From: CAZYFH01 sp964646815
GTDB lineage: Bacteria > Acidobacteriota > Vicinamibacteria > Vicinamibacterales > UBA8438
Assembly (NCBI GenBank): GCA_964646815.1
Contig: CAZYFH010000004.1
Location: 100,168 to 164,167, forward strand
Length of the DNA: 64,000 nucleotides
Direction: 5' to 3'
Under the pieces are notes generated by a model that was not told the DNA's origin, searched no databases, and was given only the letters and a program-made list of their open reading frames with translations. The position numbers were made by a program, and so were the translations under genes. This document shows positions 54,537 to 64,000 of the stretch, in pieces; the stretch's first letter is position 1; every line of letters starts with the position of its first letter.

Positions 54537-56003
54537 ATGCTCGGACGAACCGGTCGCCGGGGTCTGCTCGTGGGCCGGGCGCCAGAGGTGCGTGCGCCAG
54601 TGTCCGCTGAGGCAGCCTTCGACGCGTTTCTCGACACGTATCCAAGCTATCGAGATACCGAATCGCTCGACGCCATGCGCGCGCGGGAGTTTTCGCGGCT
54701 CGACGACCCGGACCACAGGCACATCTATCTCGACTATACCGGCGGGAGCCTCTACGCAGCCTCACAGATTCAGCGGCATGCCGAACAGCTCGCCACCGGC
54801 GTGTTCGGCAACCCCCATTCACAGAACCCCGCCTCGGGTCGGTCGACGGAACTGATCGAGTCGTGCCGTCAGCGGGTGCTTCATTTTTTCAACGCGTCGC
54901 CAGACGAGTATGGCGTCGTGTTCACCGCCAACACGAGCCATGCGCTCAAGCTCGTCGGTGAGGCCTACCCGTTCGAAACGGGCGACGAGTTTCTGCTCAC
55001 GTTCGACAACCACAACTCGGTCAACGGTATCCGTGAGTTCGACCGGGCACACGGCGCACGAACCCGCTACGTCCCGGTTCTGCCGCCGGATCTCCGAGCC
55101 GACGAGGCCGCCGTTGACCGGTTTCTCGACGAGCGGGATCCAGCCGGCCACAACCTCTTCGCCTATCCGGCCCAATCGAATTTTTCTGGTGTGCAACATC
55201 CGCTCGGCTGGATCGAGCGAGCGCACGACCGCGGGTGGGACGTGTTGCTCGACGCTGCCGCGTTCGTCGCGACCAATCGCCTCGACCTCGCCGTCTGGAC
55301 ACCGGACTACGTGGCCCTCTCCTTCTACAAGATGTTCGGTTACCCGACCGGCGTCGGCGCGCTGCTAGTCCGATGGGCCGCGCTCGAGAAGTTGCACCGC
55401 CCCTGGTTCTCCGGCGGCACGATCACTCTGGCGTCGGTGCGGGGCGACCGGCATTTTCCGGCGGCCGGCGCCGCTCGATTCGAAGACGGCACACTCGACT
55501 ACACCAGCATTCCGGCGGTGGAGCTCGGCCTCGAGCTGCTGGAATCGATCGGGCTCCCGGTGATCCACGAGCGGGTCCGCTGTCTCACTGGTTGGGTGCT
55601 CGATCAGCTCCTCACGCTTCGACACGCGAACGGTCGCCGGCTCGTCCGACTCTACGGACCGACGGACACCACGTCCCGCGGGGGCACGATCGCGTTCAAC
55701 TTCGCCGGCGCAGACGGTCGAATCATCGACCATGGCGCCGTCGAGGCGCGTGCCGCGAACCAGGGCATCTCGTTGCGCACCGGGTGCTTTTGCAATCCGG
55801 GCGCCGGCGAGGTGGCGTTTGGGCTCTCCGAACCAGAGTTGAACCGCTGCTTCCGCGGCTCCGGCGACCGAATGACCCGCGACGATCTGTTCCGCTGTAT
55901 CGATGCGGAAAGCGGTGGCGCGGTTCGCGTGTCGATGGGCCTCGCCTCGAATTTCTCGGATTGCTACTCGTTCGTCGGCTTCGCCCGGGAGTTCCTGGGC
56001 TAG
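54537..56003 (+). CDS. Class V aminotransferase, molybdenum-cofactor-sulfurase-like
   Basis: 488 residues. PLP-binding lysine 265 in LSFYKMFGYPTGVGAL, aldimine-region His in TANTSHALKLVGE, and the late motif RTGCFCNPGAGE, which is the persulfide-cysteine block of the Moco sulfurase N-terminal domain (MOCOS/ABA3-type RTGCFCN). A MOSC domain is absent. Predicted to deliver sulfur from cysteine, possibly to the Mo hydroxylase at 31-35 kb. ATG 54537 is the first in-frame ATG near the conserved start; later GTG codons at 54589 and 54601 are alternatives. Divergent from the methyltransferase gene. Confidence 0.82.
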   Translation: MLGRTGRRGLLVGRAPEVRAPVSAEAAFDAFLDTYPSYRDTESLDAMRAREFSRLDDPDHRHIYLDYTGGSLYAASQIQRHAEQLATGVFGNPHSQNPASGRSTELIESCRQRVLHFFNASPDEYGVVFTANTSHALKLVGEAYPFETGDEFLLTFDNHNSVNGIREFDRAHGARTRYVPVLPPDLRADEAAVDRFLDERDPAGHNLFAYPAQSNFSGVQHPLGWIERAHDRGWDVLLDAAAFVATNRLDLAVWTPDYVALSFYKMFGYPTGVGALLVRWAALEKLHRPWFSGGTITLASVRGDRHFPAAGAARFEDGTLDYTSIPAVELGLELLESIGLPVIHERVRCLTGWVLDQLLTLRHANGRRLVRLYGPTDTTSRGGTIAFNFAGADGRIIDHGAVEARAANQGISLRTGCFCNPGAGEVAFGLSEPELNRCFRGSGDRMTRDDLFRCIDAESGGAVRVSMGLASNFSDCYSFVGFAREFLG

Positions 56004-57106
56004 TGGACTATCACAGCCTTTTGTGGAGCGACTTCCGGTCGGGACGTACCGCCTGTGCAGACGGCCCCGAGATTCTCTGTGGCAATGTGGAGGCTGTCTC
56101 CAAGCACGCTCGCATAGGCCGACCCGTGGCCGCTGCTCAGACTGAGGCGCGCCCCGACGAGGCCGGCCGCGAGCCAACCAGTGCCGACAGCGAGTCCGAC
56201 CAACCCGACATTGACCAGCAGGAACCCTCGACTCTTGCCAGACAGGCCAGGCATCCCCTCGGTCACCGAGGAGCAACGCCGTCAAGCGGGATGCATCGGC
56301 AGTCGAACGCAGTGGCGCTTTCACCACGGGCTCCTAGGCCAGGCAATGCCACAGGCCGCGCTCGCAATCCAGCCGCTGGGTCAGAAAAACCATCCGAGCG
56401 AGGTGCACAGAACCGAACACCGCTTCCTCAATCTCGCTGAGCGGGAGGGCGTAGTCCCATTGCACTCGTGCCGATGCCGACCCGAGGCAACCTGGGCCGT
56501 GCAGCCCGACCGCGGCGAAGGTTAAGGATCGCCACCAGGAGCACCACCGCAACGGTGTGTTGCTCGGCCCCATCGACCTGCGTCTTCCGCACCCTTTCGC
56601 TCGACCCCGCCCCGGCCCCCGTCCCCAAGACCGCGCGCCGCCTTGTCAACGACGGCATATCCGAGCGCATCGTCTTCATCGTCATCCGGGCTTCCCATCG
56701 GCCGACGTTCGGCCTGACATGGCGCGCACACACCATGTCGTCACGCAAGAGCGCACGACCTCGCGGACAAGAGCCGGCTTGCCCGCTCTCGCACGTTGAC
56801 GCCGGGGGCAGTTCAGGCACCATCGAAGCAGCCACGCTTCCCACTGGCGTGGCCGGCCGGAAAGTCGATACCCACGCGGCATCGCTCACCCTGGCTGCCA
56901 GTCATCGGCGCCGATGGCTCACAGCACTGGATTCACGGGGCCGTTCGCAGCGACCAGGCGCCAGGACGCATCGGGATCCACAGCCGTCCGATGGGGAACT
57001 CGGGGAGACAAGCGGCTCCCGCCGCCCGGGCCTCTGATCATCGCGCATGCTATTCTGCCCCTTTGCGCTGTCCCGGCTCGAAGCCTGTCGGGTGGAGTTC
57101 GGTTCC
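56004..57106. other. 1.1 kb without a recognisable gene
   Basis: Neither strand carries an ORF with a family pattern. On the minus strand 56000-56266 has one membrane-like stretch (FLLVNVGLVGLAVGTGWLAAGLVG), and 56334-56573 contains VQWDYALPLSEIEEAVFG; they lie in different frames and could be remains of one membrane-protein gene, but I cannot name it. The rest is featureless. Confidence 0.35.
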
Positions 57107-59815
57107 ATGCGCCACCATGTTGCGCTCGCCGTCGCTGCGACTATCCTGCTCGGGGCCACGCGGGGCGCGGCGCAGGTCGTCCAGACGCCCGCCCAGCACT
57201 TCGGCTTCGAGATCGGCACCGATGGGGAGCTGGCCCGCTACCCGAAGGTGCTCGACTACATGCAGCACCTGGCGGGGAATTCGGACCGCGTGCTGTATGA
57301 GCAGCGCGGGACGACGACGGATGGCAATCCGTACGTTCTGGTGACGTTCAGCGCGAAAGCGAACCTGGACCGGCTCGAACGGCTCGTCGCCATCAACCAT
57401 CAGCTCGCCGACCCGCGCGGCCTCTCGGACGAGTCTGCGCGTGCCCTGACACGAGAAGGCGTGCCGTTCTATTTCCTCTACGCCACGATTCACTCGACCG
57501 AGGTGGGAAACGGCCAAGCCATCATCGAGATCGCCCATCGGCTGGCCACCGAGGATTCGCCGGAGATCCAGGAAATCCTCGACAACACCGTCGTGCTGCT
57601 CGTCCCGTCACAAAATCCCGATGGGCAGGTGCGCGTCATCGACCACTGGTATCAGACGAAAGGCACCGACTACGACCGCGTGTATCCGGATTTGTATCAC
57701 CGGTATACGGGCCACGACGACAATCGCGACTGGTTCATGTTCACGCAGAAGGAGACGCGGCTGGCGATCGACATCCACCGCGACTACAAGCCGCAGGTCA
57801 CGCACGACATGCATCAAATGGGCAGCCGCGGAGCGCGGATGTTCGTCCCGCCGTTCCGGGATCCGTACGACCCGAACATCCACCCGATCTTGATCGAAGG
57901 TCAGGCACAGATCGGCATGGCGATGGCGTCCGAACTGATCGCCGCAGGCAAGAAGGGCATCGTCTACAACGACCAATACGACCTCTGGACACCCGCCCGC
58001 CAATACATGCTGTATCACGGCCAACCGCGCATCCTCACCGAGATCGCGAGCGCCAACCTGGCAGACCCGTTCATCAATCCGAATGGTGATACGCGGCCGC
58101 TGGGCCCGCAGCAACCGCGCTGGAACTACCCGGTACCGTACGACACTGGCGTCTGGCGGCTCCGCGACATCATCGACTACGGCTCCATCGCCGTGTTCGC
58201 GGCGCTCGAGCACCTCGCGAATTACCGCACGCGGTGGCTCGAGCACTTCCACCTCGTCCACCGCGACTGGGTCAACCGCGATGAGGCGCCCCACGCGTTC
58301 GTCATCCCGGCGCAGCAACGCGACCCGTTCTCGACCTACCAGCTGCTCGAGATCCTCGATTTCGCCGAGGTGGAAGTCCACCGGGCACGATCGAGCTTCG
58401 TCGCGGGCGGGACGCGGTATGACCCCGGCTCGTGGGTCATCCAGCTCGCCCAGCCGTACGGGGCGTTCGCCAAGACGATGCTCGAGCGGCAGCACTACCC
58501 CGACCTTCGCTACTACCCCGGTGGGCCACCCATTCCGCCGTACGACGTCACCGCCCAGACCCTCGGGCTCCTGATGGGCGTCGACGTCGACCAGATCGAC
58601 GAGCCGATCGCCGCGGACCTGCAGCTCTTGGAGACGATCACGCCACGGCAGACGCCGATGCCGGCGACGCCCGAGTGGGCTTATGCCATCGCACCTTACT
58701 CGAACGCCGGATTCCTGGCTGCGACGCGACTCCAGGCGGCTGGCGTCGAACTGCGTCGGACCGCGGAGTGGCTCGCAACCGACGCGGGTGAGTGGGCGCC
58801 GGGCACCTGGCTAGTGCCACCGACACCGGACGCCCGGCGCATCCTCGCGCACACCGCGGCCGAGACGGGGCTCGTTGTGTCCGATCCCGGTCCCGCTCCC
58901 GCTGTAGACGGCTATCGCGTGAAGACGCCGATGCGTGTCGGGCTATGGCGCGTGGCGAACAACATGCCGGCCGGATGGATGATGTGGCTGTTCGAGCAAT
59001 ACGAGCTCGCCCACTCCGTGATTTCCTCGACTGACTTCGATGGCGATCTGTCGGACAGGTACGATGTCATCGTGCTTCCCTCGGGGACGAGCCGCGCCAA
59101 CATCACCGACGGTCTCCATCCGGATCGCCATGACGAGTCCTGGAGCTGGGCTTACGGGATTGGGCGCACCGGGTGGCACAAGCTCCGCGAGTGGGTGGAG
59201 GACGGCGGCACGCTTGTCGCCCTCGGATCCGCCGTCGCGACCGCACGCGCGCTGCTCGATCTCCCCATCGAACCGGTGCTCCCAGGACGGGGCAACCGCG
59301 TGTCGGTGGAGCGCGGGCGCGACCCGCGCATGACGGTCACCGAAGCGGAACAGCGGCTGCGCGACACGTTTCGCAGCCCCGCGCGCCTGGCGACCACACT
59401 GCGGGAGCGGGTCGTCAACCCGACCGCCCTCTTCTACTCACCTGGCACCCTGCTCAAGCAGGAGCACAATCCACATCATCCGGTCGGCTTCGGCATGCCG
59501 GACGACTGGCCGGTCTTCTTCCGATTCGACCAGGCGTATCGGCTGGCGCCGAGCTTCGACATTCCGGCCGAGGTCGTCTCGCGCTACCCGAACGACGAGG
59601 ACATGGTCGCGAGCGGATGGCTGCTGGGCGACGAGTTCCTGCGCGACCAGGCCAACGTCGTCTCCTTCAAGGTCGGCCGCGGCACGGCCGTGACGATGGG
59701 CAGCCAGATCGCCTTCCGGGCGCAGACACGCGCCACGTTCAAGCTGCTGTTCAACGCGATCTTCCAGGGGCCTGCGGAACCGGTCACGGCGGCCGAGCTG
59801 GCCCGCCTCCGGTAG
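57107..59815 (+). CDS. Exported M14-family zinc carboxypeptidase-like protein
   Basis: 902 residues. Signal peptide (VALAVAATILLGATRGAAQ), then the M14 catalytic domain: His129 and Glu132 in IHSTEVGNG (HxxE), further His at about 233/236 in THDMHQMGSRG, and LVPSQNPDGQVRV as the substrate-side Asn/Arg area. The last 450 residues are a C-terminal region (DUF-like, with a possible gatase-like fold near WVEDGGTLVALGSAVATA) seen in large secreted acidobacterial M14 proteins. ATG 57107 has ggtggag about 9 bases upstream; a longer frame adds 20 residues. Releases C-terminal amino acids outside the cell. Confidence 0.87.
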   Translation: MRHHVALAVAATILLGATRGAAQVVQTPAQHFGFEIGTDGELARYPKVLDYMQHLAGNSDRVLYEQRGTTTDGNPYVLVTFSAKANLDRLERLVAINHQLADPRGLSDESARALTREGVPFYFLYATIHSTEVGNGQAIIEIAHRLATEDSPEIQEILDNTVVLLVPSQNPDGQVRVIDHWYQTKGTDYDRVYPDLYHRYTGHDDNRDWFMFTQKETRLAIDIHRDYKPQVTHDMHQMGSRGARMFVPPFRDPYDPNIHPILIEGQAQIGMAMASELIAAGKKGIVYNDQYDLWTPARQYMLYHGQPRILTEIASANLADPFINPNGDTRPLGPQQPRWNYPVPYDTGVWRLRDIIDYGSIAVFAALEHLANYRTRWLEHFHLVHRDWVNRDEAPHAFVIPAQQRDPFSTYQLLEILDFAEVEVHRARSSFVAGGTRYDPGSWVIQLAQPYGAFAKTMLERQHYPDLRYYPGGPPIPPYDVTAQTLGLLMGVDVDQIDEPIAADLQLLETITPRQTPMPATPEWAYAIAPYSNAGFLAATRLQAAGVELRRTAEWLATDAGEWAPGTWLVPPTPDARRILAHTAAETGLVVSDPGPAPAVDGYRVKTPMRVGLWRVANNMPAGWMMWLFEQYELAHSVISSTDFDGDLSDRYDVIVLPSGTSRANITDGLHPDRHDESWSWAYGIGRTGWHKLREWVEDGGTLVALGSAVATARALLDLPIEPVLPGRGNRVSVERGRDPRMTVTEAEQRLRDTFRSPARLATTLRERVVNPTALFYSPGTLLKQEHNPHHPVGFGMPDDWPVFFRFDQAYRLAPSFDIPAEVVSRYPNDEDMVASGWLLGDEFLRDQANVVSFKVGRGTAVTMGSQIAFRAQTRATFKLLFNAIFQGPAEPVTAAELARLR

Positions 59816-59819
59816 CAGT

Positions 59820-61145
59820 CTAGACGCCCGACAGCGGCAACCGGCCCGTGCTGTGACCGAGGGTCTCGACCGGCACACCGATCTTGTCGAGCAGCGACAG
59901 GTGCAGGTTCGCCAGTGGCGTGTCCGACGGGTACGTGATGTGGTCCCCGCCCGTGCCGGCGCCGCCGCCCGCGAGCAGGATCGGCAGGTTCTCCGAGGCG
60001 TGGGCGTTGCTGTCGGCCATCCCCGCGCCGTAGATGAGCATCGCTTGGTCGAGCAACGACCCGTCGCCGTCAGGCGTCGCGCGTAGTCGTTCAAGGAATC
60101 CAGCGAAGAGTGACACGTGGAACTGGTTGATCTTCGTCAGCTTGACGAGCTTCTCGGGGTCCTTCTGGTGGTGCGAGATCGGATGGTGCGCATCCGGCAC
60201 GCCGATCTCCGCGTAGGTCCGCCCGGTGATCTCGCGTCCCAGCATGAAGGTAAAGACGCGCGTAAGGTCCGTTTCGAACGCCAGCGCTTGGAGGTCGAAC
60301 AGGAGCTTCGCGTGCTCGCCGACGGTGCCGGGAATGCCGGCAGGTTGGTCCACGACCGGCAACTCGCGGTCGCTCTGCGCCTCGGCCATCTGGATGCGGC
60401 GCTCGACGTCCCGCACGGCATCCAGGTACTGGCTCAGCTTGGCGCGATCGCCCGAGCCAAGCTGCCGTGACAGGTCGTCGGCTCGCTGGGTGACTGAGTC
60501 GAGCAGGCTCGCGTCCTTCGCCAAACGGGCCCTGCGGACCGCCGGGTCGGTGCTCCCGCTGTCGCCAAAGAGCCGCTCGAATACCGCGCGCGGGTTGTTC
60601 TCCATCGGGAGCGGCGTCGTCTCATCCGCCCAGGCGATGGTGTTCGTGTACGCGCAGCTGAACCCGTCGTCGCAGGAGCCGGCGAAGTCGCGGCCGTCGA
60701 GTGCCAGCTCGAGTGATGCGAGCTGGGTCTCACGGCCCAGCACACGGCCAGCAATCTGGTCCATCGACACGCCGGCCTGCAGGTCGGACCCGTCGTCGGG
60801 CTTCGACGGCACCCCGGTGAGGAACCGCGTCGAGGAGCGTGCATGCGGGCCTTCGCTCTCGACCCCGTGCATGCCGGACAGAACCTGCACGTGCCGTCGG
60901 AAGGGCTCCAGCGGCGACAGAATGGCAGGGAAGTCGAACCCGCTCCCGTTCGTCGTCGGGGTCCAGTCGGGCATCATCATGCCGTTCGGCACGTAGACGA
61001 CCCCGATGCGGCGCACGGGTGCCGCCGCGGTCGTGCGCAAGGCCGCGAACGCCGGCACCATTCCGTCCAGCAAGGGGAGCGCCACGGACGCGCCGATCCC
61101 GCGGAGCACGGTACGTCGTGAGAGTGCCTTCTTCGTGATGATCAT
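59820..61145 (-). CDS. DUF1552-domain exported protein
   Basis: 441 residues. Tat signal LSRRTVLRGIGASVALPLLD, then the DUF1552 family body (RIGVVYVPNGMMMPDW, HVQVLSGMHGVE, ESEGPHARSSTRFLTG, GREITGRTYAEIGVPDAHHP, DQAMLIYGAGMADSNAHASE). The family is nearly always encoded next to a DUF1592/cytochrome protein in Planctomycetes and Acidobacteria and is thought to handle extracellular substrates, mechanism unknown. ATG 61145 overlaps the stop of the previous gene (ATGA), and ggaggt lies about 7 bases upstream; frames above it to 61442 are not real. Confidence 0.9.
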   Translation of the reverse strand: MIITKKALSRRTVLRGIGASVALPLLDGMVPAFAALRTTAAAPVRRIGVVYVPNGMMMPDWTPTTNGSGFDFPAILSPLEPFRRHVQVLSGMHGVESEGPHARSSTRFLTGVPSKPDDGSDLQAGVSMDQIAGRVLGRETQLASLELALDGRDFAGSCDDGFSCAYTNTIAWADETTPLPMENNPRAVFERLFGDSGSTDPAVRRARLAKDASLLDSVTQRADDLSRQLGSGDRAKLSQYLDAVRDVERRIQMAEAQSDRELPVVDQPAGIPGTVGEHAKLLFDLQALAFETDLTRVFTFMLGREITGRTYAEIGVPDAHHPISHHQKDPEKLVKLTKINQFHVSLFAGFLERLRATPDGDGSLLDQAMLIYGAGMADSNAHASENLPILLAGGGAGTGGDHITYPSDTPLANLHLSLLDKIGVPVETLGHSTGRLPLSGV

Positions 61146-63595
61146 GACTCTGACCTCCGCATGCGGAACGGTGTGCTTTGCACGATACCAACAATGATAG
61201 ACGACCAGCGATAGTCGTTCGAAGCGGCCGTCCGTGTAATGGCCCGAACCGTCGGTCGATCGTAATACTCCGGTCCCCGGCCGAGCGCGTACGCCAAGAG
61301 CTTCTCGGTCAATGTGCCAACGAACTGGTCGCGACGCTCCACCAGCAGCGACCGCAGGCCAATCGGACCGTGGAATGCCGTGCCGTCGGGCAGGTTGCCT
61401 GACGCGTCGATCGGCAGATCGGCCTCGCCCGTCGTCCGCCACTTGCCGACCGCGTCATAGTTTTCGAGCGCCAGCCCGAGCGGATCCATCGGGGCGTGGC
61501 AGACGGAGCACGCCGGGCTCTCGCGATGCCGTGCCAGTCGATCCCGCACCGTGGCCGCCCGGCCGTCCTCGCCGCGGTCCGGGAGGTCAGGCACATCGGC
61601 TGGCGGCGGCGGCGGCGGCGTCCCAAGAATGTTCGTCAACACCCACTTGCCGCGCAGCACCGGCGACGTTCGATTCGGGTAGGACGTCACCGTGAGCAGA
61701 CTGCCGTGCCCGAAGATCCCACCGCGACGCTCCGCCATGGCGTCCCCGAGCCGCACGCGTCGGAAGTGGCTGCCGTAGACATTCGGGATGCCGTAGTGCT
61801 GTGCGAGGCGCTCGTTAACGAACGTGTAGTCGGCGTCCAGAAGGTCGAGCGCGCTCCGATTGTCTCGAATAAGGCTCTCGACGAAGAGCTCGGTTTCCTC
61901 GCGAAACGCGTCCCGGAGATTTTCGTCGAACTCCGGGAACTCGTTCGCGTCGGGCACGGTGCCGCGCAGATCGCGGAGCCGCAGCCACTGCCCCGCGAAG
62001 TTGCGGACCAGCGCCGTCGACCGCGGGTCGGCGAGCATGCGGCGCGTCTGCTGCGCGAGGATGGCGGGGTCGTCGAGGCCGCCCCGCTCGGCGAGGTCGA
62101 GCAACTCGTCGTCGGGCCCGCTCGACCAGAGGAAGTACGAGAGGCGCGACGCCAACTCGTGATCGCTTACCGCGTAGGCCGTGGCCGGGGCCATGTCGAC
62201 CGGGTCGCGCTCGACCCTGAACAGAAAATCGGGTGAGATGAGCAGCCGCTCGAGCGCAAGCTGGATACCAGCATCGAAGTTGCCGTCGCCGCGACCCAGG
62301 CGGTAGAATTCCATGAGCGTGGCGAGATCGGACGCGGCCACCGGTCGCCGATAGGCGCGCCGTGCCAGCGACGACATGATCTCGCGTGCGCATCCTTCCT
62401 CAGCAGCCGCCGGCGCGTCGTCGGGCCGGCAAGTGAAGATCGCGCGACGACTCGGCGTGTCCCCGGGGCCAGTGCTCGCGTATGGCCCGCCGATTGCGAC
62501 ATGTTCGACCGCCGCGTTCCCGTCCCGCATGTCGTTGATCGCGACGGCAAAGGCCGTCTGCCGAGGCTGGAGCACCCCTTCGGGTTCGGTGAACCTGCGT
62601 ACGAACGACACGCCAACGACCCGCGGGCCAGCCATCGCCGCGAACTGCACCCGCAAGTTGGCGTCGGCGAAGAGCATGTACTCTTCCCACGCTGGGTCGC
62701 CGAACTGGTTGCCGGCGTAGCTGGCCGGTGCCTGCAACCCCTCCGGCTCCTCCCCACCGATAGTGAACGTCCGGACGAGCACGCCGTCGAGCCGGACCTC
62801 GAGCTCGTGATGCGACCCCATCCCTCGAACGTAGTTCACGTAGTTGCGATGGAGCCGGATGGCGAGGTCGTACTCCCCGTCGACAGGGAAATAGTGGCGG
62901 ATCGCGATGCCGCCGCGTGATCCGAAGGGCAGCTCGTCGCTCATCCGATCGTCCTGCTGCAAGAGGATGGGCACGTCGTACTGGTCGGTGGCCGGCCCGA
63001 GCGGTGTCTCCCCGACAGCCTGGCGCGCAACCTTGCGTGCCGTGGAGAGATACCGCTCCATGAGCGAGGGGGACATGGTTAGCACGTCGGCCATGTTGTC
63101 GAAGCCGTGCTCATCGATGTCGTCCGCCGGCAGTAGGACGCTGACGTCAACGTCCAGCGCAAACAGATCGCGGATGGCGTTGGCGTACTCAGCGCGATTG
63201 AGCCGGTGAAAGGCTTCCGTGCGACCTGGATCCGGACGTGCGAGCGCAACGCGGTCGATTTCCGACTCAATCCACGACGCCAGCCGATCATAGGTGTCCG
63301 TGACGGGGCGTGGCCGACCCACCGGTGGCATGGTGCGCGTGCGCAACTTTCCGACGACCCGCTCCCAGATGTCGGCATGCGTGCCGACCTGTGACAGATC
63401 GAGACCATCGAGGACCAGGTCGGCGGTGCGCAGCCGCTCGTTGTGACAGCTGGCACAGTACCGCGAGACCGTTGCCTGGAGGAGAGCAGCCTCTGAGCCG
63501 GTCGCGGGTTCTTGTGCCTCGACGCGGGGCGCGAGGGTGCATGCGACACCTAGACCCAACACTGCGACCGCGAGCCACCGTCGTTTGCCCGTCAT
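61142..63595 (-). CDS. DUF1592/DUF1588/DUF1587-domain cytochrome-type protein
   Basis: 817 residues. Signal peptide (LAVAVLGLGVACTLAP..EAQEP), then CASCH (CxxCH, Cys47/Cys50/His51), the DUF1587-like FHRLNRAEYANAIRDLFALD, and the DUF1592 block ISPDFLFRVERDP..LASRLSYFLWSSGPDD. The DUF1588 region has RGGIFGHGSLLTVTSYPNRTSP. Near the C-terminus a second haem-type motif CSVCHAPMDPLGLALENYD occurs. This is the planctomycete-type c-cytochrome family, with the DUF1552 gene overlapping by 4 bases. Likely extracellular electron transfer or degradation; not proven. ATG 63595 is chosen because the signal peptide begins there. Confidence 0.9.
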   Translation of the reverse strand: MTGKRRWLAVAVLGLGVACTLAPRVEAQEPATGSEAALLQATVSRYCASCHNERLRTADLVLDGLDLSQVGTHADIWERVVGKLRTRTMPPVGRPRPVTDTYDRLASWIESEIDRVALARPDPGRTEAFHRLNRAEYANAIRDLFALDVDVSVLLPADDIDEHGFDNMADVLTMSPSLMERYLSTARKVARQAVGETPLGPATDQYDVPILLQQDDRMSDELPFGSRGGIAIRHYFPVDGEYDLAIRLHRNYVNYVRGMGSHHELEVRLDGVLVRTFTIGGEEPEGLQAPASYAGNQFGDPAWEEYMLFADANLRVQFAAMAGPRVVGVSFVRRFTEPEGVLQPRQTAFAVAINDMRDGNAAVEHVAIGGPYASTGPGDTPSRRAIFTCRPDDAPAAAEEGCAREIMSSLARRAYRRPVAASDLATLMEFYRLGRGDGNFDAGIQLALERLLISPDFLFRVERDPVDMAPATAYAVSDHELASRLSYFLWSSGPDDELLDLAERGGLDDPAILAQQTRRMLADPRSTALVRNFAGQWLRLRDLRGTVPDANEFPEFDENLRDAFREETELFVESLIRDNRSALDLLDADYTFVNERLAQHYGIPNVYGSHFRRVRLGDAMAERRGGIFGHGSLLTVTSYPNRTSPVLRGKWVLTNILGTPPPPPPADVPDLPDRGEDGRAATVRDRLARHRESPACSVCHAPMDPLGLALENYDAVGKWRTTGEADLPIDASGNLPDGTAFHGPIGLRSLLVERRDQFVGTLTEKLLAYALGRGPEYYDRPTVRAITRTAASNDYRWSSIIVGIVQSTPFRMRRSES

Positions 63596-63684
63596 ATCCA
63601 CGCTAAATATCAGAGGTTGCTTAGTTTGCCCGAATAGCCGGCGGAGTGTCAATCGATGGCGCAACTGCGGTAGCATACGACCAT

Positions 63685-64000
63685 ATGGGGCATGAAATTC
63701 GACCGCACCGACCGTGGACAGCCGCCGCCTGTGGCGTCCTGCTGGTGACTTCGGCAGTGACCGCCGCCGAGGCGCCCGACCTCATTGACGCCGTCAAGAC
63801 TGGCGATCGGGACCGTGTCGACGCCCTGATCGCGGGCGGCGCCGATGTCGACGCGCGGCAAGGTGATGGTGCCACGGCGCTCCACTGGGCAGCACATCGT
63901 AACGACCTGGTGGCCGCGGAATCGCTGATTGCCGCGGGCGCGACCGTCAACGCGGCCAACGCGCTCGGCGCGACGCCGCTCTGGCTTGCGGCGATGAACG
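63685..64000 (+). CDS. Exported ankyrin-repeat protein (3' end beyond window)
   Basis: 105 residues visible. N-terminal signal (AACGVLLVTSAVTAAEA), followed by ankyrin repeats: APDLIDAVKTGDRDRVDALI, AGGADVDARQGDGATALHWA, and AAGATVNAANALGATPLWLA. The repeats follow the G-TPLH-AA consensus. Such secreted ankyrin proteins often sit beside DUF1592/DUF1552 genes in these genomes and bind partner proteins. The gene is divergent from the DUF1592 gene; a TTGACA (minus strand, 63652-63647) in the gap could be that gene's -35 box. The end lies outside the window. Confidence 0.82.
   Translation, partial: MGHEIRPHRPWTAAACGVLLVTSAVTAAEAPDLIDAVKTGDRDRVDALIAGGADVDARQGDGATALHWAAHRNDLVAAESLIAAGATVNAANALGATPLWLAAMN

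Noticed and set aside
1..64000. CRISPR arrays, complete insertion sequences, prophage, tRNA or rRNA genes
   Set aside because: No regularly spaced direct repeats, transposase motifs, phage structural proteins or RNA genes were recognised by eye.

Overview
The window is high-GC, gene-dense bacterial DNA. The mix of families suggests Acidobacteriota, most likely a Vicinamibacterales-type lineage. This is inference from gene content only: no rRNA is present. The indicators are a DUF1592/DUF1552 pair, many Tat- or lipoprotein-exported hydrolases (S9, M28, M14, M1), tandem class-C-like serine hydrolases, GMC oxidoreductase with a gluconate dehydrogenase subunit 3-like partner, a fused secreted xanthine-dehydrogenase-like protein, DUF2911, and a PQQ dehydrogenase. 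No complete mobile element, CRISPR array, tRNA or rRNA was found.

Layout. 1-3.2 kb (minus): a SelD fused to an N-terminal FAD domain, cut by the left edge, overlapping an aminotransferase. 3.5-8.8 kb: a B12-type radical SAM protein, an S9D-like secreted peptidase, thioredoxin and a low-molecular-weight phosphatase. 8.8-10.3 kb: a decayed segment resembling an integron remnant, with a methyltransferase pseudogene, an attC-like site, a tiny ORF, an integron-integrase-like fragment and a VOC-family tail. 10.3-14.3 kb (minus): secreted amidase, DUF2911 lipoprotein and M28 peptidase. 14.3-15.1 kb: fragments of an ADOP-type permease and of a branched-chain-type 2-oxoacid dehydrogenase operon. 15.1-19 kb: lipoprotein, YtxH-like protein, patatin, and an unknown secreted protein running into an HD-GYP fragment. 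18.9-23.8 kb (minus): a coupled E1-E2-aminotransferase operon. 23.9-25.8 kb: phosphotriesterase-like protein and bicupin. 25.8-29.9 kb: three tandem serine hydrolases. 30-34.8 kb: two GlcG/HbpS proteins and a two-gene molybdenum hydroxylase. 35-38.5 kb: RRM protein, GMC oxidoreductase with its small subunit, and a small charged protein. 38.5-39.8 kb: a broken cytochrome-c-type gene. 40.2-44.8 kb: Hsp20, M1 peptidase, secreted HpcH/HpaI-like protein and MBL hydrolase. 44.8-45.9 kb: a broken HtrA-type protease. 45.9-51.8 kb: GNAT plus enolase-superfamily racemase, a fused sulfite oxidase, FAH and a PQQ dehydrogenase. 52.1-56 kb: a broken radical SAM gene, a secreted methyltransferase and a molybdenum-cofactor-sulfurase-like class V enzyme. 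57.1-64 kb: M14 peptidase, the DUF1552/DUF1592 pair and an ankyrin protein cut by the right edge.

How the genes fit together. Much of the window makes exported enzymes that break down peptides, esters and amides. Cytoplasmic enzymes such as aminotransferases, the racemase and the E1/E2 pair could use the products. A second theme is molybdenum and redox chemistry (fused Mo hydroxylase, sulfite oxidase, a possible Moco sulfurase, PQQ and GMC dehydrogenases). A third is gene decay: at least five genes carry several frameshifts or stops each, beside intact neighbours. The most unusual feature is the integron-like remnant at 9.1-10.3 kb.
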